A DNA stretch of 64,000 nt from NCBI RefSeq assembly GCF_000378985.1, contig NZ_KB905372.1, positions 153,184-217,183 on the forward strand. The letters run 5' to 3'. This stretch comes from Ensifer sp. BR816 (GTDB taxonomy: Bacteria; Pseudomonadota; Alphaproteobacteria; Rhizobiales; Rhizobiaceae). Under the pieces are notes generated by a model. The model saw only the letters and a program-made list of their open reading frames with translations. It was not told the DNA's origin and searched no databases. How positions within the stretch are numbered: position 1 is the first letter of the stretch; each line of letters opens with the position of its first letter. The position numbers and the translations under genes were made by a program. Shown here piece by piece: positions 53,158 to 62,417 of the stretch.

Positions 53158-53958
53158 TTATTGTTCAACGTCGCATAAGTCTGCGAATTTAGGAGAGCGG
53201 CGCTCGGACCACGCCGCCAATCCTTCCCGCGCATCGGGCGACGAGAGACTTTCGAAGAATTCTCTGTTGATCGCTTTTGGACTGGCGTCACCGCGACAGA
53301 TCGAATTAAGCGACGCCTTGAGGCCACGAAGCGAAGTCGGAGAACGCTGAGCGAGCATTCCAGCAACGGCGTTCAATCGAGCCTCGAACTCGTCGGGCGC
53401 ACAGACCTCATGGAGAAAACCGATCCGCAACATCGTTGCAGTGTCTACCTGCTCGCCCAACAGAAACAGTCGCTTTGCTTCAGACAAGCCCAGCCGCTCC
53501 ACGTATCGCCGGAGACCGGAATAGTAGTATTGAATGCCTAGTCGAGTTGGTGACATCTGCAGACCACTGCTTTCAATTCCGATGCGGAAGTCGCACGCCA
53601 GTGCCAAGTCTGTGGCTCCTCCGTAGACGCTGCCGTTGACGCCGCAGACTGTCGGAAACGGCAACGCTTCGATCAAATCACACATGACCGCAAATGCGGT
53701 GGTGCACTCCACAGATCGAGGACTGGATAGAGTGCCGAGGTCAAATCCGGAACTGAAGCTGGGTCCGCGAGCCGTAAGAATAAGTACCCGCACGCCCTTC
53801 TGTCCCACGAGTCCTCCCAGCAGCTCCGACATGGTTTCAATGTCGGCAGGCTCGAACCGATTGTGTTCCTGTGGCCGGTTCAGTTCGATCCGCGCCGCCC
53901 CTTGAGACACGGCTAAACTAGGTGGCCCCGACGTTCTTGATAAGGGATTTTCGATCAT
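53158..53958 (-). CDS. Enoyl-CoA hydratase/isomerase (crotonase) family protein
   Basis: 266 aa from ATG 53958. CoA-binding oxyanion-hole strand GPSFSSGFDLG and GVNGSVYGGATDLALACDFR. Positions of the two catalytic glutamates of true hydratases are not obvious, so decarboxylase, thioesterase or isomerase activity is equally possible. Divergent from the GntR gene with a 127-nt shared promoter region. Operon with the M20 gene. Confidence 0.85.
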   Translation of the reverse strand: MIENPLSRTSGPPSLAVSQGAARIELNRPQEHNRFEPADIETMSELLGGLVGQKGVRVLILTARGPSFSSGFDLGTLSSPRSVECTTAFAVMCDLIEALPFPTVCGVNGSVYGGATDLALACDFRIGIESSGLQMSPTRLGIQYYYSGLRRYVERLGLSEAKRLFLLGEQVDTATMLRIGFLHEVCAPDEFEARLNAVAGMLAQRSPTSLRGLKASLNSICRGDASPKAINREFFESLSSPDAREGLAAWSERRSPKFADLCDVEQ

Positions 53959-53974
53959 AACTGTTTTATTGCTA

Positions 53975-53990
53975 CTAAAAAAAATATCTG
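53975..53990. promoter_or_regulatory. 16-bp AT-rich motif, copy 1 (possible GntR operator)
   Basis: CTAAAAAAAATATCTG lies 17 bp upstream of the crotonase start, in the divergent promoter region with the GntR gene. The inverse of the same 16-mer with one change occurs at 54972-54987, ahead of the CoA ligase. Confidence 0.45.
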
Positions 53991-54085
53991 TCAATCTGAA
54001 AAATATGTAGACTTGCCGTGGAGCATATTGCGAAGGGCGAGGAGTGTTCCTAAGAAGGAATGCACTTGCTCGTGGGTCTCGCTCG

Positions 54086-54745
54086 ATGAAAAAGAAACCG
54101 TATCGCACCGAAGAGATCGCTAAGTGGATTCGCCATAAGATCGAGTCAGGGATATTTCCGCCAGGCTCGCGGTTGGAGGAACGGCCGCTGTCAGAACAGT
54201 TCGGCGTTTCAAAAACGCCTGTGCGCGAGGCGCTCATTCAGCTTTCCTCGCTCGATCTGGTTGAACTTCGTCAGCGTCGGGGTGCTATCGTCAAACGGCT
54301 AAGCGTCGAGCAGGTGATCTCGTTGTTTGAAGTTATGACCGAGTTGGAAAGTATGGCAGCTAAGCTCGCTGCCTCGCGTATGTCGGTCGATATGCGCGAG
54401 GACCTGGCGAATATCCACCGCAGCAGTGAGGCATACGTTCCGAACGAAGATTTCGAGAAGTACGACGCCGTCAACACGGAGTTTCACGAACTGATCTACC
54501 GCGGTGCGTGCAACGACTATCTGGAGGCGATGGTAAAGGACATCCGCAGTCGCTTGCGCGTGTATCGCAGGTACCCATTTCAGAAGCGAGGCCGCATCCG
54601 CCAATCGTTTTCCGACCACGCCCAGATCCTCGATGCGATTTTGAAGGGTGACGGTGAAGCGGCCGGGGCTGCCATGCAAGATCACCTCAATGTCGGCGGA
54701 CGCGTGTTCGCCGATTTGGTTGTCGAGATGAGACAGCACTCCTGA
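54086..54745 (+). CDS. GntR-family transcriptional regulator (FCD subfamily)
   Basis: 219 aa from ATG 54086. N-terminal winged helix IRHKIESGIFPPGSRLEERP, SEQFGVSKTPVREALIQL. The C-terminal FCD domain has metal/ligand positions in NTEFHELIYRGA and FSDHAQILDAI. It sits between divergent crotonase-M20 and the MatB-like ligase, like MatR in rhizobial malonate (mat) operons. Likely a repressor released by a pathway metabolite. Confidence 0.9.
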   Translation: MKKKPYRTEEIAKWIRHKIESGIFPPGSRLEERPLSEQFGVSKTPVREALIQLSSLDLVELRQRRGAIVKRLSVEQVISLFEVMTELESMAAKLAASRMSVDMREDLANIHRSSEAYVPNEDFEKYDAVNTEFHELIYRGACNDYLEAMVKDIRSRLRVYRRYPFQKRGRIRQSFSDHAQILDAILKGDGEAAGAAMQDHLNVGGRVFADLVVEMRQHS

Positions 54746-54971
54746 CGAAGGGCGATCTTCTGCGATGAGTGTCTGCCTGGGGCTGCAGGACCCGCGCTTA
54801 GCGCCAAAGTGAAGCCTGAACTGTTCTGAAAGCGGCCGCTCTTCACACGCGCGCTTGGGGAGGAGTTCGACTCGATCTCGTCGTGACTCCGACAGGTGTC
54901 GTACTGCTTTCTCCCACTTAACAAAACCTCCCAGAACGTCCGCCCACCCGCGCTTGCATTTATTTAAACCT

Positions 54972-54987
54972 CTGATATTTTTTTTAG
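54972..54987. promoter_or_regulatory. 16-bp AT-rich motif, copy 2
   Basis: CTGATATTTTTTTTAG is the reverse complement of the motif at 53975-53990 except at one position. It lies 75 bp upstream of the MatB-like start. Together the two copies flank the GntR gene. Confidence 0.45.
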
Positions 54988-55061
54988 CGATAAAACATCT
55001 GCAGAACACGTCCGCCGGAGAGGCCGCGCAGTCCGTTCACTTTGATGCTGGAGAACCTATC

Positions 55062-56561
55062 GTGAGTAATCTCTTCGACGCTTTTAGGCTGACCGATCGA
55101 GCGGAACGCGTCGCTATCGTCCTTCAGAATGGTATCAGTGTAACCTACAAAGATCTGGCTACGCTTGCCGGGCGGATTGCCCGCAATCTTGATGACATAG
55201 GTGTAGCGCCCGGCGACCGGATCGTGGCTCAGGTCGAGAAGTCACACCTCGCCCTCGCTCTCTTTCTCGCATGCCTCCAACGCGGGGCCGTTTTCGTCCC
55301 CGTGAACACGGCATATACATTGCAGGAAATCAGCTACTTCATCGACGATGCCCAACCGAAATTGGTCGTCTGCGACCCGGAGAACTTGTGTGTCATCAAG
55401 AGTACGGTGGCGACTGTCGATCCAATTGTCCTGACGCTCGACGGCGATGGGAACGGTTCGCTGGCTGATGGGCTTAGCACGGCGACATTCAACGTCGAAC
55501 CGCGAGCCCCCGACGACTTGGCAGCTATCCTCTACACCTCGGGTACGACAGGCAGACCCAAAGGGGCAATGCTGAGCCATGCCAACCTCGGGTCGAATGC
55601 TCGTGTTCTAAAGGACATGTGGCGCTTCACTCAAGACGACGTCCTGCTGCACGCTCTGCCCATCTACCATGCCCATGGGCTTTTCGTCGCCTGCAACGTG
55701 CTCCTTCTTGCAGGTGGCAGCATGATTTTCCTACCCAAGTTCGAAGTCGAGAAAGTGCTCCAAGCCTTGCCCAAGGCGACGACGATGATGGGTATTCCAA
55801 CCTTTTATACGCGCCTGCTGGCGGATGAACGTCTAACGCCCGCTCTGGTCCACCACATGCGCCTGTTTACATCTGGTTCCGCTCCGCTGCTAGCCGAGAC
55901 TCACGTTGCTTGGAAGCAACGTAGCAGCCACGCCATCCTTGAGCGGTACGGCATGACGGAAACCGGAATGATTGCATCAAATCCCTATGAGAGCGACCGG
56001 ATTGCCGGCACTGTTGGCATCGCCTTGCCAGGAACGGAGGTGCGAGTGGTTGATCAGGAGAACGGCCGTGAAGTGCCACGCGACAAAATCGGGATGATTG
56101 AAGTCAGGGGCGACAATGTGTTTAAAGGATACTGGCGATTGCCCGAGAAAACAGCGACAGAATTTCGTCCCGATGGCTTCTTCATCACGGGCGATCTGGG
56201 AACCATGGACGAGCGCGGATATCTGCGTATCGTTGGCCGCGGCAAAGACCTCATCATATCCGGCGGGCTCAACGTCTACCCAAAGGAGGTGGAGACGGAA
56301 ATCGATTCCCTCGACGGTGTTGTCGAAAGCGCCGTGTTCGGCGTTCCCCACCCGGATTTCGGAGAGGCCGTTACAGCAGTCGTCGTCACCAAAAAGAACT
56401 TCTCCATGAGTCAGGCCGACATGCTCAAAGTGCTGGCAGTTCGCCTTGCGAGATTCAAGCTGCCGAAAAACATACTCGTTGTTTCAGAATTGCCCCGCAA
56501 CGCTATGGGCAAGGTGCAGAAAGCCGAACTTCGCCGACAATATCGGGGCCTCCACAGTTAG
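55062..56561 (+). CDS. matB: Malonyl-CoA synthetase-like acyl-CoA ligase
   Basis: 499 aa from GTG 55062, which has GGAGAA upstream and aligns with the MatB N-terminus (SNLFDAF). ANL-superfamily motifs: LYTSGTTGRPKGAMLSHANL, ERYGMTETGMIASNPYES, FITGDLGTMDERGY, GRGKDLIISGGLNVYPKEVE and the catalytic Lys in AMGKVQKAEL. HALPIYHAHGLF and the SGSAPLLAETH stretch are those of Rhizobium MatB. Converts malonate (or a methylmalonate-like acid) with ATP and CoA to the thioester. No matA or matC is nearby. Confidence 0.8.
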   Translation: MSNLFDAFRLTDRAERVAIVLQNGISVTYKDLATLAGRIARNLDDIGVAPGDRIVAQVEKSHLALALFLACLQRGAVFVPVNTAYTLQEISYFIDDAQPKLVVCDPENLCVIKSTVATVDPIVLTLDGDGNGSLADGLSTATFNVEPRAPDDLAAILYTSGTTGRPKGAMLSHANLGSNARVLKDMWRFTQDDVLLHALPIYHAHGLFVACNVLLLAGGSMIFLPKFEVEKVLQALPKATTMMGIPTFYTRLLADERLTPALVHHMRLFTSGSAPLLAETHVAWKQRSSHAILERYGMTETGMIASNPYESDRIAGTVGIALPGTEVRVVDQENGREVPRDKIGMIEVRGDNVFKGYWRLPEKTATEFRPDGFFITGDLGTMDERGYLRIVGRGKDLIISGGLNVYPKEVETEIDSLDGVVESAVFGVPHPDFGEAVTAVVVTKKNFSMSQADMLKVLAVRLARFKLPKNILVVSELPRNAMGKVQKAELRRQYRGLHS

Positions 56562-57196
56562 CGGCTGCCAAAGTGAGGTGGACACCTCGAACTACTGAAT
56601 CGCAGGCTCGCCGAATTTGACGATCGGTTCGGTCTATGATTTAGGGCTCCGCTCTGGTTTGCTCGGTTAGCATGCTCCAATCAATCAATACAGCACTGCC
56701 CCGAACGCGGTACAGTGCTGCGCTGGCATGGATGGGCAGCCGGCACTTCGCTGAACTGCGGCGACTGATGCCGTAGAAACAGCCGCCTGCTATGTCTTAA
56801 GCTGCTGCTTTGCCTTGAGGGCGTTCTGGTTACGGCGGTTACCGTTTCCGATCGAGACCCCGTGGGGGCGTGGAGATGCTGACGACGGCGAAGCGATGAA
56901 GATGGAGAGCGCTGTGCGCCGAGGGCGTGCGCCCGTCAAGCAGAAGGCCGATAGGCGGGCACGTCCTCGGCGCACAGCGATCGCGGCACCTCATCAGCGG
57001 TTGGAACGCCGCCACCGCGTCAGAATAATGTGCCTCCTTCCTGCTGGACCTGACCGTCAACGCCACTCGAGCGCTTCGTTCGTGGCTCCGTCCGTTTGAC
57101 GATGGTCACTATACATGAAACTCTGAAACAAGATATTCCGACGAAACCCTCTGACAAACAAAATGCACGCGCTAAGAGAGCGAAGCTGATACCGCC
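56562..57196. other. Intergenic region, no gene recognised
   Basis: Short frames only. It contains GGACCTGACCGTCA (about 57046), which also occurs near 37355, possibly a relic of a shared repeat. No terminator with a U-tract was found after the ligase. Confidence 0.35.
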
Positions 57197-58624
57197 TCAG
57201 CAAGTAGATTTCGGTCCCCGCGGATCGATAGGTGTGGTCCGGCGCACGTCCAAAACATCCTCCAGAACTTTGGCGCCGGCAAGCAACTGAGCCTCGCAAC
57301 CCGGCGAGGCCACCATTTGCAAACCAACAGGAAGGCCGGACTCAGTGAAGCCGCACGGCAACGACAGCGCTGGGCAACAGGCTAACGTAATCGCATAGGC
57401 AATACTGACCCATTGAACGTAGTTATCAAAGATTTTGCCGGCACATTCGCTAACAAAACGATTTTCTACAGGAAACGGCTTGACGATGGTCGCGGGCGTC
57501 AAGAGCAGATCGTATGTCTCGAAAAATTGCACCGCACGCGCAGTCATAGCCGCGCGCTGCATCTCGGCCCTCTCGACCTGTGCAACCGTGAGCCTCAAAC
57601 CCTCCTCGATATTCCAGATGACCTCTGGTTTCATTAGTTCGCGATGCTCCGGGAGTAGCACTTCCATGCCCACGTAGTCTAACGCTCGCAGTACATGGAA
57701 GCACTCATGCGCTTCGCCAAAATCCGGATGCGTTTCTTCAACGATCGCGCCTGCTTCTGCAAATCGCCCTGCTGCCGCGCGTGTGATTGCAGCGACTTGC
57801 GGATCAACAGGCGTGATCCCAAGATCAGGCGAATAGGCGACGCGTTTGGGCTTTTTGCCTGAGCGAGCGGCCGAAAGGAACGAGTTGGTCAGCTTCGGTA
57901 GCGACAGCGGGTCACCCGGGTGTTGGCCGCTCATTGCATCTAGCATCAAAGCCACATCTTCAACATTGCGCGCCATCGGTCCGGTCAAGCCGAGCGTAGC
58001 GTCGACCTTACCCTTTGGCGTACGTGCCACCCGACCAATGCTGGGCCGAAGACCTACTACGCCGCAGAAGCTTGCCGGATTCCGCAACGAGCCCCCCATA
58101 TCTGAGCCCTGTGCAAGCCATGCCATGCCAGTGGCGAGCGCTACTGCAGCACCGCCGGAAGACCCGGCGGCGCTGCATGATGTATCCCAGGGATTCAGTG
58201 TCGCGCCGAACACCTTGTTGAAGGTATTCGCACCGGAACCGAATTCTGGCGTGTTCGATTTGGCATAGATCAATGCGCCATTTTCCTCCAGACGCTCGAC
58301 CAAGATATCTGAGCACACCGGGATGTTGTCCCTGAATATCGGTGAGCCAAAGGTGTTGCGCACGCCAGAGACGTCCGTGAGGTCCTTGATCGGCACCGGC
58401 AGCCCCGCCAAAAGCCCGCGGTCGGCTCTGGGCTTTTTCATGAGTTCCATTGCTGATTTTCGCGCACGGTCGAAGCATAGGATCGGTAAAGCATTGACTT
58501 TGCCATCGACGTCCGAGATCCGCTTTTCCAAGGCATCCAACAGGTCGAGTGGCGTCACCTCACCGCTTGTTAGCTTCACAACGATTCCGCACGCACTTTC
58601 CCCGATCAATTCCTGCTGACTCAC
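57197..58624 (-). CDS. Amidase signature family hydrolase
   Basis: 475 aa from GTG 58624 with GGAG eight bases upstream; an ATG at 58684 is the alternative. The Ser-cisSer-Lys triad is visible: Lys in LPVPIKDLTDV, cis-Ser in CSAAGSSGGAAVALA, nucleophile in QGSDMGGSLRNPASFCG. It hydrolyses a carboxamide to acid and ammonia. Rhizobial malonamidase belongs to this family, which would link it to the MatB-like ligase, but this protein is longer than malonamidase E2 and the link is a hypothesis. Confidence 0.88.
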   Translation of the reverse strand: MSQQELIGESACGIVVKLTSGEVTPLDLLDALEKRISDVDGKVNALPILCFDRARKSAMELMKKPRADRGLLAGLPVPIKDLTDVSGVRNTFGSPIFRDNIPVCSDILVERLEENGALIYAKSNTPEFGSGANTFNKVFGATLNPWDTSCSAAGSSGGAAVALATGMAWLAQGSDMGGSLRNPASFCGVVGLRPSIGRVARTPKGKVDATLGLTGPMARNVEDVALMLDAMSGQHPGDPLSLPKLTNSFLSAARSGKKPKRVAYSPDLGITPVDPQVAAITRAAAGRFAEAGAIVEETHPDFGEAHECFHVLRALDYVGMEVLLPEHRELMKPEVIWNIEEGLRLTVAQVERAEMQRAAMTARAVQFFETYDLLLTPATIVKPFPVENRFVSECAGKIFDNYVQWVSIAYAITLACCPALSLPCGFTESGLPVGLQMVASPGCEAQLLAGAKVLEDVLDVRRTTPIDPRGPKSTC

Positions 58625-58896
58625 CTTGATTACTCCACTCTTTCGTACGCTGGCCACAGACAGAGACCGCTCAGAGATTTCCATTTGAAAATAGTAACAC
58701 CGCCACCGGCCCCCTCAGTGCCCGCTGAGTGAGCATAGCTGCGCCAAATTTGCGGTTTGCGCTAATTACGATCGATGAACGCAGGAAATCAGCGTTCCGT
58801 ATGCGGCGTCTCCGCCCCATTGATTTTGCGGTTGCAACGGTGATGTCGATCGCTCGCGGAAGGTTTTGTGAGCTCGTCGGGGAGTCCCGGACGAGC

Positions 58897-59533
58897 TCAT
58901 TGTGAGGCGCTGATCCGTTGCGCATAGGCCCAGGGCATGAGGGCGTCGATGTCTTTGGCGAGGTGGCCATTGGCGAGGCTGGTGAAGAGATCGCGCAGGT
59001 AGGCGTAGGGTTCAACGCCGTTCATCTTGCAGCTTCCGATCAGGCTAGCGAAACGGGCCCAGTTACGGCCGCCTTCATCGTGGCCGGCAAAGAGCGCATT
59101 GCGGCGGTTCATGGCCGGGCTTCTGATCGCGTTTTCGACCAGGTTGGAGTCAATGTCGACGCGGCCGTCGTCCAGGAACAGCCGGAAGCCATCCTGACGT
59201 TTCAGCATGTAAGCCATAGCTTCGCCGAGGTCGGACTTGCGTGAGACGCGCGCGGCCTGAGCTGCCAACCGGGTGAAGAACTCGTCCACCAGCGACGGGA
59301 CAGGTTCTGGCGGACAGCCCGGCGATGATCGGGATCACAACCGCGGATGCTGTCCTCGATCTTGTAGACGGCGGCGATGCGCAACAGTGCCTCGTCGACG
59401 ATGGGTGACCCCTTCTTGGGCTTGGCCTTGATCAGTTTTCTGCGGCCATGCGCCCAGCAGAAGGCCAGCTTCAACGGATCGCCGCCCGTGCGGTCTGGCG
59501 TAGCAAGGTGCGAGTAGCCACCGTAGGCGGTGG
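58897..59533 (-). pseudogene. tnpC: IS66 tnpC C-terminal fragment (sister of 16595-18247)
   Basis: Homologous to the last 210 residues of the transposase at 16595 (YGGYSHLATPDRTGGDPLK, DSNLVENAIRSPAMNRRNAL). A small deletion near 59295 shifts the frame at VDEFF. The left flank at about 58800 shares the presumed IS end with 16499. The 5' part was replaced at about 59533 by another IS66. Confidence 0.85.
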
Positions 59534-59655
59534 AGTGGACGCCCCCCCGACGGCATCAAATGTGCCAGAGTGCGGGTGCGCTGTATCCATACGCCGGGAA
59601 CCGCGGAACTGGGTCGCGTGCGCGGGCAATTGCTGATGTATGCTGCGGATAAGAT

Positions 59656-59897
59656 TCAAGCGGTGATCTGAGGAGAGGCTTTTTCGGCCTGGCGCAGTCT
59701 CTTCCACTCCCATGGGAGCAGTTCGTGCAAGCGGGAGACGGGCAGATCGGCGATGCGGGCGAAGACATCGGCAAGCCAGGCCTTTGGGTCGACATCGTTG
59801 AGGCGGCATGTGGTGATGACGGTCAGCATGACGGCGGCACGATCGGCCCCACGCTGGGAACCGGCGAATAGCCATGCCTTTCTTCCCAGAGCCATTG
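59656..59897 (-). pseudogene. tnpC: IS66 tnpC, C-terminal piece
   Basis: Reads ALGRKAWLFAGSQRGADRAA, LNDVDPKAWLADVFARIADL and LHELLPWEWKRLRQ, then stop. It is the missing C-terminus of the transposase at 60670-62018 (same subtype). It begins at the codon after the conserved Arg of the ER..R..A.GRK motif, exactly where cassette 2 starts. Confidence 0.85.
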
Positions 59898-60377
59898 CCC
59901 GTTCATTCTGCCCATGTCGGTCAGGAATTGGAGGTTCATTACCGTTGGCATCCCTATTTTGGCCGCAAGGTCAGTGTGCGGCGGGTAGAGCATCGAGCGA
60001 CGGGCCAATTTTTTAAGGTGCAAGGTCCATCGGGTCTCGTAGTTTCGATGGCTGCCTGGATGCTTGATCCGGTGGTTTGCGCCGGGATGACGCTGGGCGC
60101 GCCACAGGTCGATCTCTTGGCATTGTCCGATCTGAAGAGGCTGGTCACGGTAGCCGCTGCTCCCCCAAACTCCCAACGCGATAATGGAATCGCTTGGGAG
60201 AAAGTCGATGAAACAGCACGACGCGCCCGCGCTGACCTCGGGCAGACAGATGAGCCTGATATTCGAACCTCGCCGGCTGGACGGGATGAACGAAGCGGAC
60301 CGGGCGAAGGTCGTTTTGACGCTTGCCCAAGTCCTGATGCAAGCCGCCGGCATCCGGGTCGAGGAGCTTGCCGATGA
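59874..60377 (+). CDS. Cassette protein A (HPYFG-motif, recombinase-associated)
   Basis: 167 aa if started at ATG 59874, which lies in flanking IS66 DNA (antisense of the GRKAW codons); TTG 59895 is an alternative, also outside the cassette. Conserved block: VHSAHVGQELEVHYRWHPYF, RRVEHRATGQFFKV, WMLDPVVCAGMT, VDLLALSDLKRLV. About 60% identical to the protein at 536-1024 over this block. The stop overlaps the recombinase start (ATGA), as in cassette 1. The tail overlaps gene B in another frame. Confidence 0.65.
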   Translation: MPFFPEPLPVHSAHVGQELEVHYRWHPYFGRKVSVRRVEHRATGQFFKVQGPSGLVVSMAAWMLDPVVCAGMTLGAPQVDLLALSDLKRLVTVAAAPPNSQRDNGIAWEKVDETARRARADLGQTDEPDIRTSPAGRDERSGPGEGRFDACPSPDASRRHPGRGACR

Positions 60378-60387
60378 CAAGCGCTGA
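60208..60387 (+). CDS. Cassette protein B, small recombinase-associated protein
   Basis: 59 aa from ATG 60208 with GGGAGAAAG upstream. SGRQMSLIFEPRRLDGMNEA, DRAKVVLTLAQVLMQAAG, IRVEELADDKR. Intact, unlike the copy at 442-708. Predicted helical. Overlaps the recombinase start by 14 nt and lies entirely within the tail of gene A. Function unknown. Confidence 0.65.
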   Translation: MKQHDAPALTSGRQMSLIFEPRRLDGMNEADRAKVVLTLAQVLMQAAGIRVEELADDKR

Positions 60388-60669
60388 TCTGCTCCCGGCG
60401 ACCGTGCTCCAGCGTAAGGCAGTCGTCTATGTGCGCCAGTCGTCGCAGTCCCAGGTCATGACCAATCTGGAAAGCCAGCGACGCCAGTATGATCTGGTCG
60501 ACATCGCGCGCAAGTACGGCTTTGCCGACATCGAGGTCATAGACGACGATCTCGGGCGATCCGCGAGCGGAACGGTGGCGCGGCCCGGCTTCGACCGTCT
60601 GGTCGCTTGGCTCTGCGCGGGTAAGGTCGGGGCCGTCCTGTGCTTCGACGCGTCGAGGCTCGCGCGCAT
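60374..60669 (+). pseudogene. Serine recombinase, N-terminal resolvase domain only
   Basis: 98 residues: catalytic Ser in VVYVRQSSQSQVMTNLESQR, then IDDDLGRSASG and VLCFDASRLAR. The usual next residues (NGRDW) are missing because the frame runs into tnpC antisense and stops. It shows the cassette family encodes a serine recombinase different from that of cassette 3 (DQGESG type). Confidence 0.85.
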
Positions 60670-62018
60670 CTGCTGAGCGTGGCGCGTTCCTTCGTCAACC
60701 ACTCGCGCATCTCATCGAACAGCGGCTTGCTCTTCTGTTGCCGCACAGCCAGTCGTTCTTCAGCGCTCAAACCGTTGATCTGGCGCTCGATTTCGAACAA
60801 CTCGTCATAGCGCTTGACGGCTTCCAATGCGATCGGCGAGATCGGCTTGCCTTTGCGCTTGTGATCCCGAGCATTTTTCTGGATATCGGCCAGGGCAAAG
60901 AATTTCCGACGCGCATGCGCATGGCAAAAGGCAAAGGTGATCGGAACCGTCTTTGTCGCGGCGACAGCGAGCGGCTCGAAGCCATTGTAGCAGTCGCTCT
61001 GTAGAATGCCGCCATACGCGGCCAAGTGCCTCTGCGGATGCTCGCCGCGCCGATCACTCGACGCATAATAGATCGCCGCCGGCGCAGCCGCTCCCCCGAA
61101 CGGCTGGTCGTCCCGGATGTAGCTCCATATTCGCCCGGTTACGCATTTGCCCTTGGCCTGGATCGGGATGGTCGTGTCGTCACCATGCAATCGCTCGGCC
61201 CCGAAGACATGCTTCTCGATCAGGTCGTAGACCGGCATGAGGGCCGCCGTTCCAAATCCGACCTGATCGGCCAGCGTCGAGGTCGACAGGTCTATGCCCT
61301 CACATTTGAACCTTGTGCTCTGGCGGTTCAGCGGACTGTGCATCCCAAATTTGTCGAAGACGATCGTCGCCAGCAGATGCGGACCAATGAAGCCGCGCGG
61401 CGTCGCATGGAACGGTGCTGGCGCCTGGCTGATCGCCTCGCAATCGCGGCAGGTAAATTTCTCCCGAACCGTCTCGATCACCTTGAAGCGGCGCGGTATC
61501 TCCTCCAGTGTCTCGTTGACATCCTCGCCCAGCTTCGACAGGCGCGAGCCGCCGCAGCAAGCACAGATGGTCGGGGGATCGATCACCACGCGCTCGCGCT
61601 CGGCATCCTCCGGCCAGGGTTTGCGCACCGGCCGTTTGCGTGCGAACGAACGCACACTCGACGTTCTGGCGGCAGCAGCCTTGGCCGCCACTTCATCCTC
61701 GGTCGCGGCCATCACGAGTTCTTCGAGCTGTAATTCCATCTGGTCGATCAGACGCGCCGTGCGCTCGGATCTCTGACCGCGCAGTTCGCGCCGGAGCTTT
61801 TCGATCGCCAGTTCCAGACTGACGATCAGCGCCTCACTGTCCGACAGCATGGCCTGCACATTGGCGGCCTGCGCCACCGCGATGTCCCGCTCGGCGACGA
61901 CCGTGTCGCGCTCGGCGGCAACGACATCACGTTCAGCCTGCAGCATCTCACGCTCGGAAAGCAGCGCCAGATAGGCGCTCGCGAGGTCCGCAGGGAGATC
62001 CACAGGCTTCGATATCAT
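60670..62018 (-). pseudogene. tnpC: IS66 TnpC transposase, N-terminal part
   Basis: About 450 residues up to EMREWLTKERATLS. N-terminal coiled coil (LSEREMLQAERDVVAAERDT), zinc-ribbon-like CACCGGSRL and FTCRDC, DDE residues in LHGDDTTIPIQ and QSDCYNGFEPL. The third acidic residue region and 45 codons are lost; the C-terminus resumes at 59897. Inactive. Confidence 0.87.
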
Positions 62019-62063
62019 GAAGCCATTCGATCAGATTCACCCAATATTTTCAATGCAATAATG

Positions 62064-62417
62064 CTACCCGACCCGTGTCGGACGAAAGGTTTCCTGCGGA
62101 TGGCGCCAATCAATTCCGGACAACAAATAAGAAAGCTGCGCAGGCGATATCGCGATCGCGCCACCTTCTGCAGACGGCCAGACGAACCGGCCGCGCTCCA
62201 ACTTTTTTGTAAAAAGGCAGCTCCCCTGGCCGTCACTCCAGATCACTTTTATCAGCGATCCGCTGCGACCGCGGAACACAAATAGATTGCCGTCCAGAGG
62301 GTTCAGTTTCAGCACCTCCTGCACCCGCAACGCAAGGGATGGAAACCCACACCGCATGTCGGTATGGCCCGTTGCAATCCACACCCGCACATTTTGACCG
62401 GAAGGAAGCGTGATCAC
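62064..62417 (-). CDS. tnpB: IS66 TnpB (Orf2)
   Basis: 117 aa, intact. VRVWIATGHTDMRCGFPSLA, LFVFRGRSGSLIKVIWSDGQ, CLFTKKLERGRFVWPS, LSYLLSGIDWRHPQ. Overlaps tnpA by 4 nt. Confidence 0.92.
   Translation of the reverse strand: MITLPSGQNVRVWIATGHTDMRCGFPSLALRVQEVLKLNPLDGNLFVFRGRSGSLIKVIWSDGQGSCLFTKKLERGRFVWPSAEGGAIAISPAQLSYLLSGIDWRHPQETFRPTRVG

Larger units (their letters stand above)
59898..60669 (+). mobile_element. Recombinase cassette 2, truncated, inserted in IS66 tnpC
   Basis: Contains protein A, protein B and the N-terminal 98 codons of a serine recombinase. The end at 59898-59918 equals that of cassette 1 (995-1015, inverted). Here too the adjoining DNA is the C-terminal part of tnpC starting at its (I/M)A(T/L)GRK codons, in the opposite orientation. 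The far end is lost in a deletion that joins the recombinase to tnpC at about 60669. Confidence 0.75.
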
